From Luteimonas saliphila (GTDB lineage Bacteria > Pseudomonadota > Gammaproteobacteria > Xanthomonadales > Xanthomonadaceae), in assembly GCF_016774335.1 (NCBI RefSeq), contig NZ_JAETWA010000042.1, positions 385,121 to 449,120 of the forward strand: a stretch of DNA of 64,000 nt, in the 5' to 3' direction. How positions within the stretch are numbered: position 1 is the stretch's first letter; each line of letters starts with the position of its first letter. Below, in pieces: positions 1 to 8,427 of this stretch. The position numbers and the translations under genes are program-made. The notes below the pieces were generated by a model, which ran no database searches, had not been told where the DNA came from, and saw nothing but the letters and a program-made list of their open reading frames with translations.

Positions 1-1103
1 ACGTGTCCGCGGCCCGGCCGACGCGGTTCGTTGTCCCACCCGGGATTCACGCCGGGGAACAGGCGGTAATCCGGCATCGCGCGCCGCCGCGCGTCGTCGG
101 CGAGGTAGCGCCAGTCGAGCACGTCGCCGCGATGGTCCGGGTTCAGCAGAAGCTGCCGCTCGCAGATCGAGCTCGGCGGTGACATGTTCGGCGGGAACTC
201 CACGGCCGAGTCGAAGCCGATCTCACCCGGATCCGGCCGCTCGAACGATTGCACGTAGGCCAGATGGATCTCGCCCAAGCCGTTGTCCCGACACCATGTC
301 CGCCAACGCGCGGTGGTGGCCAGCGGTTCCGGGAGCAGGCCGGGGCGGTAAACGAGCAACATCGGCTTTCCATCGACCCGCAACGCACGCTCGTCTCGAA
401 GGTAGCCGGAGACGTACTCGATGAAGGCCAGATCATCGGCGGGACTGTGGGTCTGAGCGATGAGCACATCCTTCTCGCGCCCGTCCCAACGCCGCGACCA
501 GCTTTCGTTTGCCCAGCACAAGCAGAACGGCAGCTCGATCGTGGTGTCCTGCAACCATTGCCGCAGAGGCGTTTCGAGCAGGGTGCGGCCACCGAACCAG
601 TAGAAGTAGAAGCAGAACGCGCCGACCCCGTACTCGCGTGCGAGGCGAACCTGTTCGCGCATGACGGCCGGACTACGCAGATCATAGAAGCCCAGGTCTG
701 CGGGCAGGCGCGGCTGGTGGTGACCGTCGAACTGGGGCAGGGAACGGGTGACGTTGCGCCATTCGGTGAAACCTGCTCCCCACCACGCATCGTTCTCCGG
801 GATCGGGTGGAACTGCGGAAGGTAGAACGCGACGAGCGTGGCGGGCAGCGGCGAGGGGAGCGGGCCTTCGCGCCGCGGGACGTGTCCGATCGCCGGGTGG
901 TCGGCACGCAACGCGCTCCCCAGCCCCAGCGCATCGTCAACCAGCGCGCCCCGCCGCTTGTAGGGCACGAGATGCGGCAGCTTGTCGACGAACCAGTTGC
1001 GCCAGCGGTCGCGCATCGCCGTCGAAAGCGGCAATAGTCGAAACACCGCGCGCAGCGCATGGAACAGGCCTGCGCGCAGGCGGTCGCGGATCGATCGGCT
1101 CAT
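1..1103 (-). CDS. WbsX-like polysaccharide biosynthesis protein (GH99-like), 3' end outside window
   Basis: The frame is open from an ATG at 1103 to the left edge (367 codons) with no stop, so the C-terminus is missing. After a basic N-terminal region of about 70 residues come motifs typical of the WbsX/GH99-like family: FYLPQFHPIPENDAWWG, GFTEWRNV, a YGVGAFCFYFYWFGG segment, LPFCLCWANE and later FPGVNPGWDN. Members are encoded in O-antigen and other surface-polysaccharide clusters and are described as glycosyltransferases or GH99-related enzymes; the exact reaction is not known. It is divergent from the CoA-transferase pair, an arrangement that resembles the edge of a xanthomonad LPS locus. 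A family call is safe; the substrate cannot be inferred. Confidence 0.85.
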   Translation of the reverse strand, partial: MSRSIRDRLRAGLFHALRAVFRLLPLSTAMRDRWRNWFVDKLPHLVPYKRRGALVDDALGLGSALRADHPAIGHVPRREGPLPSPLPATLVAFYLPQFHPIPENDAWWGAGFTEWRNVTRSLPQFDGHHQPRLPADLGFYDLRSPAVMREQVRLAREYGVGAFCFYFYWFGGRTLLETPLRQWLQDTTIELPFCLCWANESWSRRWDGREKDVLIAQTHSPADDLAFIEYVSGYLRDERALRVDGKPMLLVYRPGLLPEPLATTARWRTWCRDNGLGEIHLAYVQSFERPDPGEIGFDSAVEFPPNMSPPSSICERQLLLNPDHRGDVLDWRYLADDARRRAMPDYRLFPGVNPGWDNEPRRPGRGH

Positions 1104-1201
1104 GCGCCTATGATCCCAGAAACCGGCGGTGACGAAGCAGTGCCCGTCGGTTGGCGACAGTCGATTGCCCGAAAGTACGTGGCGCCGCCTTCCCTGCTGG
1201 G

Positions 1202-1207
1202 TAGAAT
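1202..1207 (+). promoter_or_regulatory. Candidate -10 box for scoAB
   Basis: TAGAAT lies 27 nt before the scoA start codon, with an SD-like ggagaa between them. No convincing -35 hexamer is seen 16-18 nt upstream. Similar T-A-rich -10 boxes with weak -35 regions recur ahead of several genes here. The call is inferred from sequence only. Confidence 0.35.
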
Positions 1208-1234
1208 TGGCAGTATCAGCGGAGAACGGACCCC

Positions 1235-1948
1235 ATGGCGACATCCAAACGATTCCACGATGCCGGCGCCGCGCTCGCCGACCTCGTCGCCGATGGCCAG
1301 ACGCTGGCGGTCGGCGGCTTCGGTCTCTGCGGCATCCCCGAGGCCCTGATCGCCGCACTGCGTGACGCCGGGGTCAAGGATCTGACGGTCATCTCCAACA
1401 ATGCCGGCGTCGACGGCTTCGGACTTGGTCAACTGCTGGAGACGCGGCAGATCCGCAAGATGATTTCCTCCTACGTGGGCGAGAACAAGGAGTTCGAACG
1501 CCAGTACCTCGGCGGCGAACTGGAGCTCGAGTTCAACCCGCAGGGCACCCTGGCCGAGCGCCTGCGCGCCGGCGGGGCGGGGATTCCGGCGTTCTTCACC
1601 CGCACCGGGTACGGTACCGTGGTCGCCGAGGGCAAGGAGACCCGCCAGTTCGACGACGGTCACTGGTACGTGCTGGAAACCGCGCTGAAGGCCGATGTCG
1701 CGCTGATCAAGGCCTGGCGCGCCGACGAAGCGGGCAACCTGGTGTTCCGCAAGACCGCGCGCAACTTCAACCCAGCCTGCGCCATGGCCGGACGTGTCTG
1801 CGTGGCGGAGGTCGAGGAGCTGGTCCCGACCGGGACGATCGATCCGGACCACGTGCACCTGCCGGGCATCTACGTCGACCGGATCGTGCTCAATCCGAAC
1901 CCAGAAAAGCGCATCGAGCAGCGCACCGTGCGCCAGGAGAACAAGTGA
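1235..1948 (+). CDS. scoA: 3-oxoacid CoA-transferase subunit A
   Basis: This 237-residue protein is the alpha subunit of a heterodimeric class I CoA transferase that moves CoA from succinyl-CoA to a 3-oxoacid such as acetoacetate. The glycine-rich [13 protein letters not shown] segment near residue 27 and the TGYGT and YVLE motifs are typical of the family. The length is close to that of other A subunits. The ATG at 1235 follows a ggaga ribosome binding site. The stop overlaps the start of the B subunit, indicating translational coupling. Related xanthomonad genes next to LPS clusters are often named lpsI. The beta-ketoadipate and succinyl-CoA:acetoacetate enzymes are hard to tell apart by sequence. 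Confidence 0.9.
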   Translation: MATSKRFHDAGAALADLVADGQTLAVGGFGLCGIPEALIAALRDAGVKDLTVISNNAGVDGFGLGQLLETRQIRKMISSYVGENKEFERQYLGGELELEFNPQGTLAERLRAGGAGIPAFFTRTGYGTVVAEGKETRQFDDGHWYVLETALKADVALIKAWRADEAGNLVFRKTARNFNPACAMAGRVCVAEVEELVPTGTIDPDHVHLPGIYVDRIVLNPNPEKRIEQRTVRQENK

Positions 1949-2583
1949 TGGCCTGGACCCGCGACGAAATGGCGCAGCGCGCCGCGCAGGAGCTCAGCGA
2001 CGGCGCCTACGTGAACCTCGGCATCGGCCTGCCGACGCTGGTGGCCAACTTCATCCCCGAGGGTGTCGACGTCTGGCTGCAGTCGGAGAACGGCCTGCTC
2101 GGCATCGGGCCGTTCCCGACCGAGGACGAGGTCGATGCCGACCTGATCAACGCCGGCAAGCAGACGGTCACCGCCCGCCGGGGCGCCAGCTATTTCGGCA
2201 GCCACGACTCTTTCGCCATGATCCGCGGCGGCCACATCGACCTGGCGATCCTCGGGGCCATGCAGGTCACCGACAGCGGCGACCTGGCCAACTGGATGGT
2301 GCCGGGCAAGATGGTCAAGGGGATGGGGGGGGCGATGGACCTGGTGGCCGGGGTCAAGCGCGTGGTCGTGCTGATGGAACATACGGCGAAGAACGGCGAG
2401 CACAAGATCCTGCCTGAATGCGCGCTTCCGCTGACCGGCGTCGGCGTGGTCGACCGAATCGTCACCGACCTGGCGGTGTTCGACGTCACCGGGGAGGGGC
2501 TGGTCCTGCTGGAGCTGGCCCCGGGCGTGAACGAGGACGAGGTCCGGGCCAAAACCGGGGTGCCGTTCACGCGCGCACCGTGA
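1948..2583 (+). CDS. scoB: 3-oxoacid CoA-transferase subunit B
   Basis: This 211-residue beta subunit pairs with the preceding gene. It carries the catalytic glutamate in the SENGLLGIG motif (Glu47), which forms the glutamyl-CoA thioester intermediate in this family. NLGIGLPT near residue 23 and [10 protein letters not shown] are further family motifs. The ATG overlaps the stop of the A subunit. A GTG one codon upstream is possible but unnecessary. Xanthomonad homologues are often called lpsJ. Confidence 0.9.
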   Translation: MAWTRDEMAQRAAQELSDGAYVNLGIGLPTLVANFIPEGVDVWLQSENGLLGIGPFPTEDEVDADLINAGKQTVTARRGASYFGSHDSFAMIRGGHIDLAILGAMQVTDSGDLANWMVPGKMVKGMGGAMDLVAGVKRVVVLMEHTAKNGEHKILPECALPLTGVGVVDRIVTDLAVFDVTGEGLVLLELAPGVNEDEVRAKTGVPFTRAP

Positions 2584-2688
2584 TTTCCGGCCTTTAGACG
2601 CCGTTTAGCTACCGGCCAGTCAACGGCAGGCGTATGCTGCGACACTCTCCGCCACAGGGCGGACTCTCCTCATATCCGGGATCGCGAC

Positions 2689-5025
2689 ATGCGCAAACAT
2701 CTGTTGGGACTGGTGCTGATCGCAGCATTGGCTGGCTGCACTTCGGAATCCGATTCCGGCCGTGACACTGCCCTCGGGGCCGTCGCACCGCGCGAGCCCG
2801 TGACTGACGTGCCGACCGCACCGTCCCTCGCCGCGCTCCGTGGTTCGTCGGCGAGCTTCGCGTCGCTCCCCGACCGCGGTGAACTGCTGTCCTACGGCGG
2901 TGCCCGCAAGAGCCGGCAGTCGGGTGCGTATACCTATCATCCCGTCGCGATCAGCGAGGCGCATGCGCTGAACGCGATCGGCAGCGGCGAAATGGTCGTG
3001 AACACGCCCGATGGCGAGGCGCTGCGACTGAAGTACGAACGGCACGAAGAGCAGCCGGATGGGAACTGGACCTGGATCGGCCGCAACCACGATGGCAGCA
3101 GCGCCGTGCTCACCTTCGGCGGGAAGGCCGTGTTCGGCATGATTTCGAGGGGCGACGACTATTACCGAGTGCGGACCGACAGGACCGGCGCGTGGGTGGT
3201 CGAGACCGATCGCAGCCTGGTCGCCTCCGGCGGCGGACGGCGCGAGAAGGGGCCGGACTTCCTGGTGCCGCCGGAGAGCGGCGCACTCACGGCCGCCGCA
3301 TCCCGGCGGCTGGCAAAGGCCGCGCCGAGTGCCGATGTGCCGGAGAAGGCTGCGGCCGTGGTCGACGTGCTGATCGGTTATTCGAACGGTCTGGCCAGCG
3401 TGTACGGGAGCCAGTCAGCTGCGGCCACGTTCGTGACCAGCCTGGCTGCAATCACCAATGCGGCCTATGCGAACAGCGGCGTCAGCATGCGCCTGCGAGT
3501 CGTGCACACGCTCCAGGTCAATTACGCCGACAATTCGGACAACCAGGACGCGCTGCAGCAGTTGACCGGCTACAACGCCAATACGCAGCAGCCGATCACG
3601 CCGAATGCCGCATTCAACGCGCTACGCGCGGCACGCAATGAGTATGGTGCCGACCTGGTCGCCTTCGTGCGGCAGTATCGCGAGCCTGAACAGGACGGGT
3701 GCGGCATCGCATGGCTGCTTGGCATGAACCAGTCCGGGATCTCCGCCGCAAACGATGCAGAGTTCGGCTATGCGGTCGTCAGCGATGGCGAGGATCGCGA
3801 CGAGGGCGATGGCAACACCTACTTCTGTAGCGACTACTCGCTTGCGCATGAGCTCGGTCACCTGATGGGACAGGCCCACAACACCCAGGACGCGCAGGGC
3901 CGGGCGGGCGCGCATACCTACTCGTACGGCTACCGCGAATCCTCCGCGAGCGGCTTCTTTACCATCATGGCGTACCCGTCCGGGGACGCCCAGTTGGAGA
4001 TCCCGCATTTCGGCAATCCCTCGGTCCTCTACCAGAGCCGTCCGACAGGTTCGGCGACTGCGGACAACGTCCGCAGCATGAACATCACCATGCCGATCAT
4101 CTCTGGTTTCCGCCAGACGGTGGTGCCGGTGGGATACACACGCAACGATGTCGACGCCAATGGATTCTCGGACATCCTTTGGTTCAACCAAGGGGCACGT
4201 TACTTCGCCTACTGGAGGATGTCGGGAGCGACGCAGTTGGGCTCGGCCTCATTCGGGAACATCACGGCCGGCTACACTGTCCCCGGAACGGGCGACTTCA
4301 ATGGCGACGGCAGGGCCGACGTATTGTGGATCAACACGACCCAGCGCAAGCTCTATGTGTGGTTGGCGAATACGGCAGGTGCGTTCGGGTCGCGCCACGT
4401 CGCGGACTATCCGGCCGGCTGGGCGCTCGTCGGAACCGGGGACGTGAATGCCGACGGCAAGACCGATTTGTTCTGGTTCAATGCGACGACACGCCAGATG
4501 GCGTACTGGCTGATGGACGGCACGAGGATTGTCGGTAGTCGGACGTTCGGCAACGTATCCACCGGTTTCACTGTGGCAGGTATCGGTGATTTCAATGGCG
4601 ATGGACGTGCGGACGTTCTCTGGACACACCCGACCCAGCGTTCCCTCTACCTGTGGCAGGGCACTGTCGCCGGTGCATACACATCCACCGCCCTCCCGAG
4701 CTACCCGGCAGGGTGGCAGGTGGCGGGCGTGGGTGATGTCACAGCCGATGGCCGCGCCGACATCGTCTGGATGAATCCCACAAGTCGCCAGTTCGGGTAC
4801 TGGCAGATGACGGGTGCGAGCGTGACCAGGAGCACGACATTCAACAACATAGCTGCAGGTTATTCGGTGGCTTCGGTTGCCGATTTCAACGGCGATGGTC
4901 GCGATGACATCCTCTGGAGCAATCCGAGCCTGCGCGAATTGTATGTGTGGTACATCACGCCCAGCCATAGCTTCCAGTCCTTCCGTGTGGGGACGTATCC
5001 TGCAGGATGGGCGATCATTCCTTGA
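2689..5025 (+). CDS. Secreted metzincin-type zinc metalloprotease with VCBS/FG-GAP repeats
   Basis: A 778-residue exported protein. The N-terminus MRKHLLGLVLIAALAGC ends in a lipobox (Cys17), so it is probably a lipoprotein. A propeptide-like region follows, then a reprolysin-like catalytic domain with the complete motif HELGHLMGQAH (His387, Glu388, His391, His397) and a Met-turn (TIMAY, Met427) as in metzincins. From about residue 480 to the end there are six FG-GAP/VCBS units built on DFNGDGRADVLW-type calcium-binding loops, which probably form a propeller-like adhesion or substrate-binding module. It stands alone, followed by a terminator-like hairpin. The substrate is unknown; extracellular proteolysis or predation would fit a Lysobacter-like lifestyle but is inference. 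Confidence 0.88.
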   Translation: MRKHLLGLVLIAALAGCTSESDSGRDTALGAVAPREPVTDVPTAPSLAALRGSSASFASLPDRGELLSYGGARKSRQSGAYTYHPVAISEAHALNAIGSGEMVVNTPDGEALRLKYERHEEQPDGNWTWIGRNHDGSSAVLTFGGKAVFGMISRGDDYYRVRTDRTGAWVVETDRSLVASGGGRREKGPDFLVPPESGALTAAASRRLAKAAPSADVPEKAAAVVDVLIGYSNGLASVYGSQSAAATFVTSLAAITNAAYANSGVSMRLRVVHTLQVNYADNSDNQDALQQLTGYNANTQQPITPNAAFNALRAARNEYGADLVAFVRQYREPEQDGCGIAWLLGMNQSGISAANDAEFGYAVVSDGEDRDEGDGNTYFCSDYSLAHELGHLMGQAHNTQDAQGRAGAHTYSYGYRESSASGFFTIMAYPSGDAQLEIPHFGNPSVLYQSRPTGSATADNVRSMNITMPIISGFRQTVVPVGYTRNDVDANGFSDILWFNQGARYFAYWRMSGATQLGSASFGNITAGYTVPGTGDFNGDGRADVLWINTTQRKLYVWLANTAGAFGSRHVADYPAGWALVGTGDVNADGKTDLFWFNATTRQMAYWLMDGTRIVGSRTFGNVSTGFTVAGIGDFNGDGRADVLWTHPTQRSLYLWQGTVAGAYTSTALPSYPAGWQVAGVGDVTADGRADIVWMNPTSRQFGYWQMTGASVTRSTTFNNIAAGYSVASVADFNGDGRDDILWSNPSLRELYVWYITPSHSFQSFRVGTYPAGWAIIP

Positions 5026-5046
5026 TGGGGAGCGGTGCGTGCGCGG

Positions 5047-5069
5047 ACCCGGCGGAAACGCCGGGTTTG
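5047..5069 (+). terminator. Rho-independent terminator-like hairpin after the metalloprotease gene
   Basis: An 8-bp perfect stem (acccggcg / cgccgggt) closes on a GAAA tetraloop 22 nt after the stop codon and is followed by a short T run. The stem and loop are strong; the T tract is weak. Confidence 0.6.
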
Positions 5070-5193
5070 CGTTCTTCAGGCCGGCGGGGTCGCCGTGGCG
5101 CCTGATCCCGACGCGGCCGCTGGCTTGCTCCGCCGCTACGCTTGGGAAATGCCTGCCAAGGGTCCCGTCAGCGTGGGCCTGGAAGGCGCCGCG

Positions 5194-5831
5194 ATGGACT
5201 ACGTTCCGGAATGGCTATCGCAGGAAGTGTGTGAGGCCCTTCAGGGGGGGCGCTTCTCGCGAAGCTTGCCTGGCAAATCCCTCGCGTACGCTTGTTCGGC
5301 CGTGAGATCGACTCGCCCCGGCTGAGCTGCTGGATCGGTGATCCTGGCGCGGTGTACCGCTATTCGGTTTTTCAGCATGATCCCCCGTCTTGGCCGGAGC
5401 CGTTGCTTCCGGTCCGCGTCCGACTGGTCCGCGAGACCGGCGTGCCGTTCAACAGCGTGCTCGCCAACCTGTACCGCGACGGCAGCGACTGCATGGGCTG
5501 GCACAGCGACGACGAGCCCGAGTTGGGCGCGCAGCCGGTGATCGCCTCGCTGAGCCTGGGGGCGACGCGGCGCTTCGTGTTCCGGCATCGTCGCGATCCG
5601 TCGCGAAAGGTGGCGCTGGAGCTGCCGCATGGCAGCCTGCTGGTGATGCGTGGCGACACGCAGAAGGACTACCGCCATGCGCTGCCGCGTACCGCGAAGC
5701 ATGTCGGACCTCGGATCAACCTGACCTTCCGGCGAATTCTGCCGACCCCCTCGAGCAGCGATTCGGGCGCCTTCGGTTGTCGCATGTTTCACGACACGCC
5801 GCCGTGCACGCCGCCGCCGGCAAGGCGTTGA
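5194..5831 (+). pseudogene. alkB: alkB-type alpha-ketoglutarate-dependent dioxygenase, interrupted by a frameshift
   Basis: AlkB-family enzymes repair alkylated bases by Fe(II)/2-oxoglutarate-dependent demethylation. The 5' part begins at an ATG (MDYVPEWLSQEVCEALQGG) and is open to a seven-G run at 5244-5250. The rest continues in another frame as ALLAKLAWQIPRVRLFGRE, SPRLSCWIGDPGAVYRYS and onward. The catalytic core is intact: the HSD iron-binding pair in MGWHSDDEPELG, the distal His in YRHALPR and the RINLTFR 2-oxoglutarate motif. One extra G in the run would restore one frame. The gene may be a true pseudogene, subject to slippage, or a base-calling error. The C-terminal tail is about 30 residues longer than the core needs. 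Confidence 0.8.
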
Positions 5832-5884
5832 AAGGAAATCTATCCGCCCGGCGCGGATCGGTGAACGCGTGCCTGCGACCAGTC

Positions 5885-6595
5885 TCAGCGACGCGCTTGC
5901 GGGTGTGCCTCCCGCTCGTGGGCGTCGCCGGTCGCCAGGATCCAGTGCGCGAGTTCGCCGGTGACGTCCTCGAGGCTGCGCGAGAACGCGTCGACCACCA
6001 GGCCGATGTCGGTCCCGGCCGCCGGCTGCGCGGCGTGGAAGGTCCGCGAGTCGACGATGCCCTGGTCGATGGCGTGGATCAACTTCGCGTTGAACTCGAT
6101 GGTGGCCGCCGGCACCGCGTTGCCGGCATAGTCGGCCTCGAAGCGGCGCAGGTCGACGACCAGCTTGTAGTCGGCGGCGATGCCCGCACCCTGGCGCGCG
6201 ACCGAGGGCAGTTTGCCCGAGTCCTCGAGGGCGCGCAGCAGCGCGTCCTGCAGCATGTCGGTCGGTGTCTTGGCCCAGCTTGCGCCTCGATAGACCTGCA
6301 GCTCGCCCGGCGTCGGCCGCACCGCGATACGGAAGCTGTCGATCGAGCGCGCGCCCGAAGGCGGGCTGAGCGAGAGCTGCCAGCTCGCCGCCGGTGCGGA
6401 TGGGTCGATGCCGACGCGTGGGTCGGGCGCATAGATCGTCGAGCGTTCGCGTTCGCTGCCGCCGCCCAGGAGCGAGCAGCCCGCCAGCGATACGCAGAGC
6501 ACGGCCGCCACGGCGCCGCGCGCCAGGGTGCCTGCACGAGGAGGTCGCCCGGTTGCGGCGATTGCCGGCTTGCGATTCACCACTGCCGTTCTCAC
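5885..6595 (-). CDS. ABC-type transport auxiliary lipoprotein (PqiC/YmbA-like)
   Basis: This 236-residue protein is the last gene of the Mla-like operon. Its GTG start overlaps the stop codon of the MCE-domain gene. A signal peptide ends in the lipobox SLAGC (Cys40), followed by a low-complexity linker and a domain with features of the ABC_trans_aux family (SFRIAVRPTPGELQVYRGASW, DMLQDALLRALEDSG, a YKLVVDLRRFEADY strand). Such lipoproteins accompany MCE/ABC systems and are thought to help pass lipids to the outer membrane. No MlaC-type periplasmic carrier is encoded next to it, so this protein may fill part of that role; that is inference. Confidence 0.82.
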   Translation of the reverse strand: MRTAVVNRKPAIAATGRPPRAGTLARGAVAAVLCVSLAGCSLLGGGSERERSTIYAPDPRVGIDPSAPAASWQLSLSPPSGARSIDSFRIAVRPTPGELQVYRGASWAKTPTDMLQDALLRALEDSGKLPSVARQGAGIAADYKLVVDLRRFEADYAGNAVPAATIEFNAKLIHAIDQGIVDSRTFHAAQPAAGTDIGLVVDAFSRSLEDVTGELAHWILATGDAHEREAHPQARR

Positions 6596-7515
6596 GGTTC
6601 GAACTCCTTCGTTGCGTCTCGTCCCAGCAGATAGCGCGAGGGATTTGCATCGAGCCGGTCGCTGATCCGGCGCAGGTCGCGGATCAGGCCGCGCAGTTCG
6701 CCCAGCGTGGGGCCGAGCTGCGACAGCCCGTCGTTGGCGAAGCTGTTGATGGCGGAGCGGTTCTCGTTGAGGATGGTGTCGGCGCCGTGTGCGGCCGAGT
6801 CGAGCTTGCCGAGGGTGCCGTCGATCTTGTCCATCAGCTGCGGCAACTGCTGCACCAGTTCCCGGTCGACGGTGTCGAGGGCGCGGTTGGCCGAGCTCAT
6901 CGTCACCGTCAGCTGCTCGCTCGCGGCGCGCGCGTTGATCAGGATCTCGCGCATGTCCTCGCGCTGGTCGGAGATCGCGCCGGTCATGGTTTCGATGTTC
7001 TCGAGCGTGGCGGCGATGCGCGCCACGTTCTCTTCGCTGAGCACCTGGTCGAGGCGTTCGACCAGGCGGTTGGCGGTGTCGGCGATGTTCTGCAGCGCCG
7101 ATGCCGCGGTCTCGATCCTGGGCGGCCTGCCGTCGGGACCCGGCACCAGGGCCGGAGCGCCGGGGCTGCCGCCGGTGAGCTGGATGATCGGCGGTCCGGT
7201 GAGACTGGTCATCGACAGCCGGGCGCGGGTATCGACCTTGACCGGCGCGTTCGCCTGCAGCTTGAGCCGCGCGATCACCTGACGCGGGTCGTCGGGCGCC
7301 AGCATCAGGTCGTCGACGGTGCCCACCGCGATGCCGTTGTACTGCACGCTGCTTCCCTCGGAGAGCCCGGTGACCGGTTCGCTGAACACCACCAGGTATT
7401 CGTTCCAGCTGCGTTCGGAGGAGTACTTGGCGGCCCACAGCGCGAACAGCAGCAGGAACACGGTCACGGCGATGGTGAACGCGCCGATCAGGACGTAGTT
7501 GGCCTTGGTTTCCAT
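6592..7515 (-). CDS. mlaD: MCE-family lipid-binding protein (MlaD-like)
   Basis: 307 residues. It has one N-terminal transmembrane helix (residues 8-30) followed by an MCE domain (VTGLSEGSSVQYNGIAVGTV) and a long alpha-helical C-terminal region of about 150 residues. MCE proteins form hexameric rings that carry phospholipids across the periplasm and dock on the permease. The C-terminal helices are much longer than in E. coli MlaD and resemble helical extensions that form channels in other MCE proteins. It lies 3 nt after the ATPase gene and overlaps the lipoprotein gene. The symbol is by family analogy. Confidence 0.88.
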   Translation of the reverse strand: METKANYVLIGAFTIAVTVFLLLFALWAAKYSSERSWNEYLVVFSEPVTGLSEGSSVQYNGIAVGTVDDLMLAPDDPRQVIARLKLQANAPVKVDTRARLSMTSLTGPPIIQLTGGSPGAPALVPGPDGRPPRIETAASALQNIADTANRLVERLDQVLSEENVARIAATLENIETMTGAISDQREDMREILINARAASEQLTVTMSSANRALDTVDRELVQQLPQLMDKIDGTLGKLDSAAHGADTILNENRSAINSFANDGLSQLGPTLGELRGLIRDLRRISDRLDANPSRYLLGRDATKEFEP

Positions 7516-7518
7516 GCG

Positions 7519-8409
7519 TCATTTGTCCTCAGCGGTCGCCGTGGCCTCGCGCGCGGCGCGTCCGCGCGGGCCATGGAAGTAGTCGCGGATCCACGGGTGG
7601 TCGAGCCGCTCGATCTCGTCCAGCCGCGCCGCAGCGACGACCTTGCGGTCGGCGATCACGGCGACACGGTCGCAGATCGCATACAGCGTGTCGAGATCGT
7701 GGGTGATCAGGAACACCGTCAGCCCCAGCGCCTGCTGCAGGGTGCGGATCAGGCGGTCGAAGGCCGCGGCGCCGATGGGATCGAGGCCGGCGGTGGGTTC
7801 GTCGAGGAACAGCAGGGGCGGATCGAGGGCCAGCGCGCGGGCGAGTGCGGCGCGTTTGCGCATGCCGCCCGACAGCTGCGAAGGCAGCTTCTCCAGGGCG
7901 TCCGCGGGCAGGCCGGCCAGGCGCACCTTGAGCAGCGCGAGTTCGTAGCGCAGCGATTCGGGGAGGTCCGGATGGTGTTCCTTCAGCGGCACCTGCACGT
8001 TCTCTCCGACGGTCAGGGAGGAGAACAGGGCGCCGTCCTGGAACAGCACCCCGGTGCTGCGTTCGAGGTGCAGCCGGTCCTGCGGATCGTCCGAGCGGGG
8101 ATCGACGCCCAGCACTTCGATCTCGCCGGCATCGGGCCGGCGCAGGCCGATCAGAGAACGCATCAGCACCGACTTGCCCGAGCCCGAGCCGCCGACCACG
8201 CCGATGATCTCGCCGCGCACCACGTCCAGGTCGAGCCCCTCGTGCACCGTCTGCGCGCCGAAACGGTTGACCAGGCCGCGCACGCGGATGATGGGCGACG
8301 CGTCCGCGTCGCCGTGATTGGTGATTGGCGATTCGTGATCGGAAACGGCGGCATCCTCCCCTGCCGCGGGGTGGCCTGCACGCGCCTGCTCTTTCGAATC
8401 GCCAATCAC
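7519..8409 (-). CDS. mlaF: ABC transporter ATP-binding protein (MlaF-like)
   Basis: ATPase of the MCE lipid transporter, 296 residues. Walker A is GGSGSGKS, followed by GVLFQDGALFSS, the signature LSGGMRKRAALARAL, Walker B LLFLDEPTAGLD and the switch His in FLITHDLD. The recognisable domain begins at about residue 38 (PIIRVRGLVNRFG). The preceding residues, including the GTG start within a gtgattggcgattcg sequence, come from a dispersed palindromic repeat (8313-8424) and are not family sequence. The natural start may have been replaced when the repeat inserted; a later start is possible but none with a good ribosome binding site is obvious. Confidence 0.88.
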   Translation of the reverse strand: MIGDSKEQARAGHPAAGEDAAVSDHESPITNHGDADASPIIRVRGLVNRFGAQTVHEGLDLDVVRGEIIGVVGGSGSGKSVLMRSLIGLRRPDAGEIEVLGVDPRSDDPQDRLHLERSTGVLFQDGALFSSLTVGENVQVPLKEHHPDLPESLRYELALLKVRLAGLPADALEKLPSQLSGGMRKRAALARALALDPPLLFLDEPTAGLDPIGAAAFDRLIRTLQQALGLTVFLITHDLDTLYAICDRVAVIADRKVVAAARLDEIERLDHPWIRDYFHGPRGRAAREATATAEDK

Positions 8410-8424
8410 GAATCACCAGTCACG
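8313..8424. repeat. Palindromic repeat, family A, at the 5' end of mlaF
   Basis: Two arms of gtgattg/gtgattc-type 7-nt units in inverted orientation (8313-8340 and 8394-8424) flank a variable centre of about 53 nt. The element covers the start codon and the first 32 or so codons of mlaF and the short gap to mlaE. Other family A copies lie at 21149, 28886, 37767, 38395 and 41034. Confidence 0.8.
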
Positions 8425-8427
8425 TCT

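Noticed and set aside
5885..7522. A 545-codon open frame covering the lipoprotein gene and the antisense-like part of mlaD
   Set aside because: The part beyond 6595 overlaps the clear MCE gene in another frame and shows only Arg/Pro/Ala-rich low-complexity sequence typical of shifted frames in GC-rich DNA; only the 3' part is the real lipoprotein.
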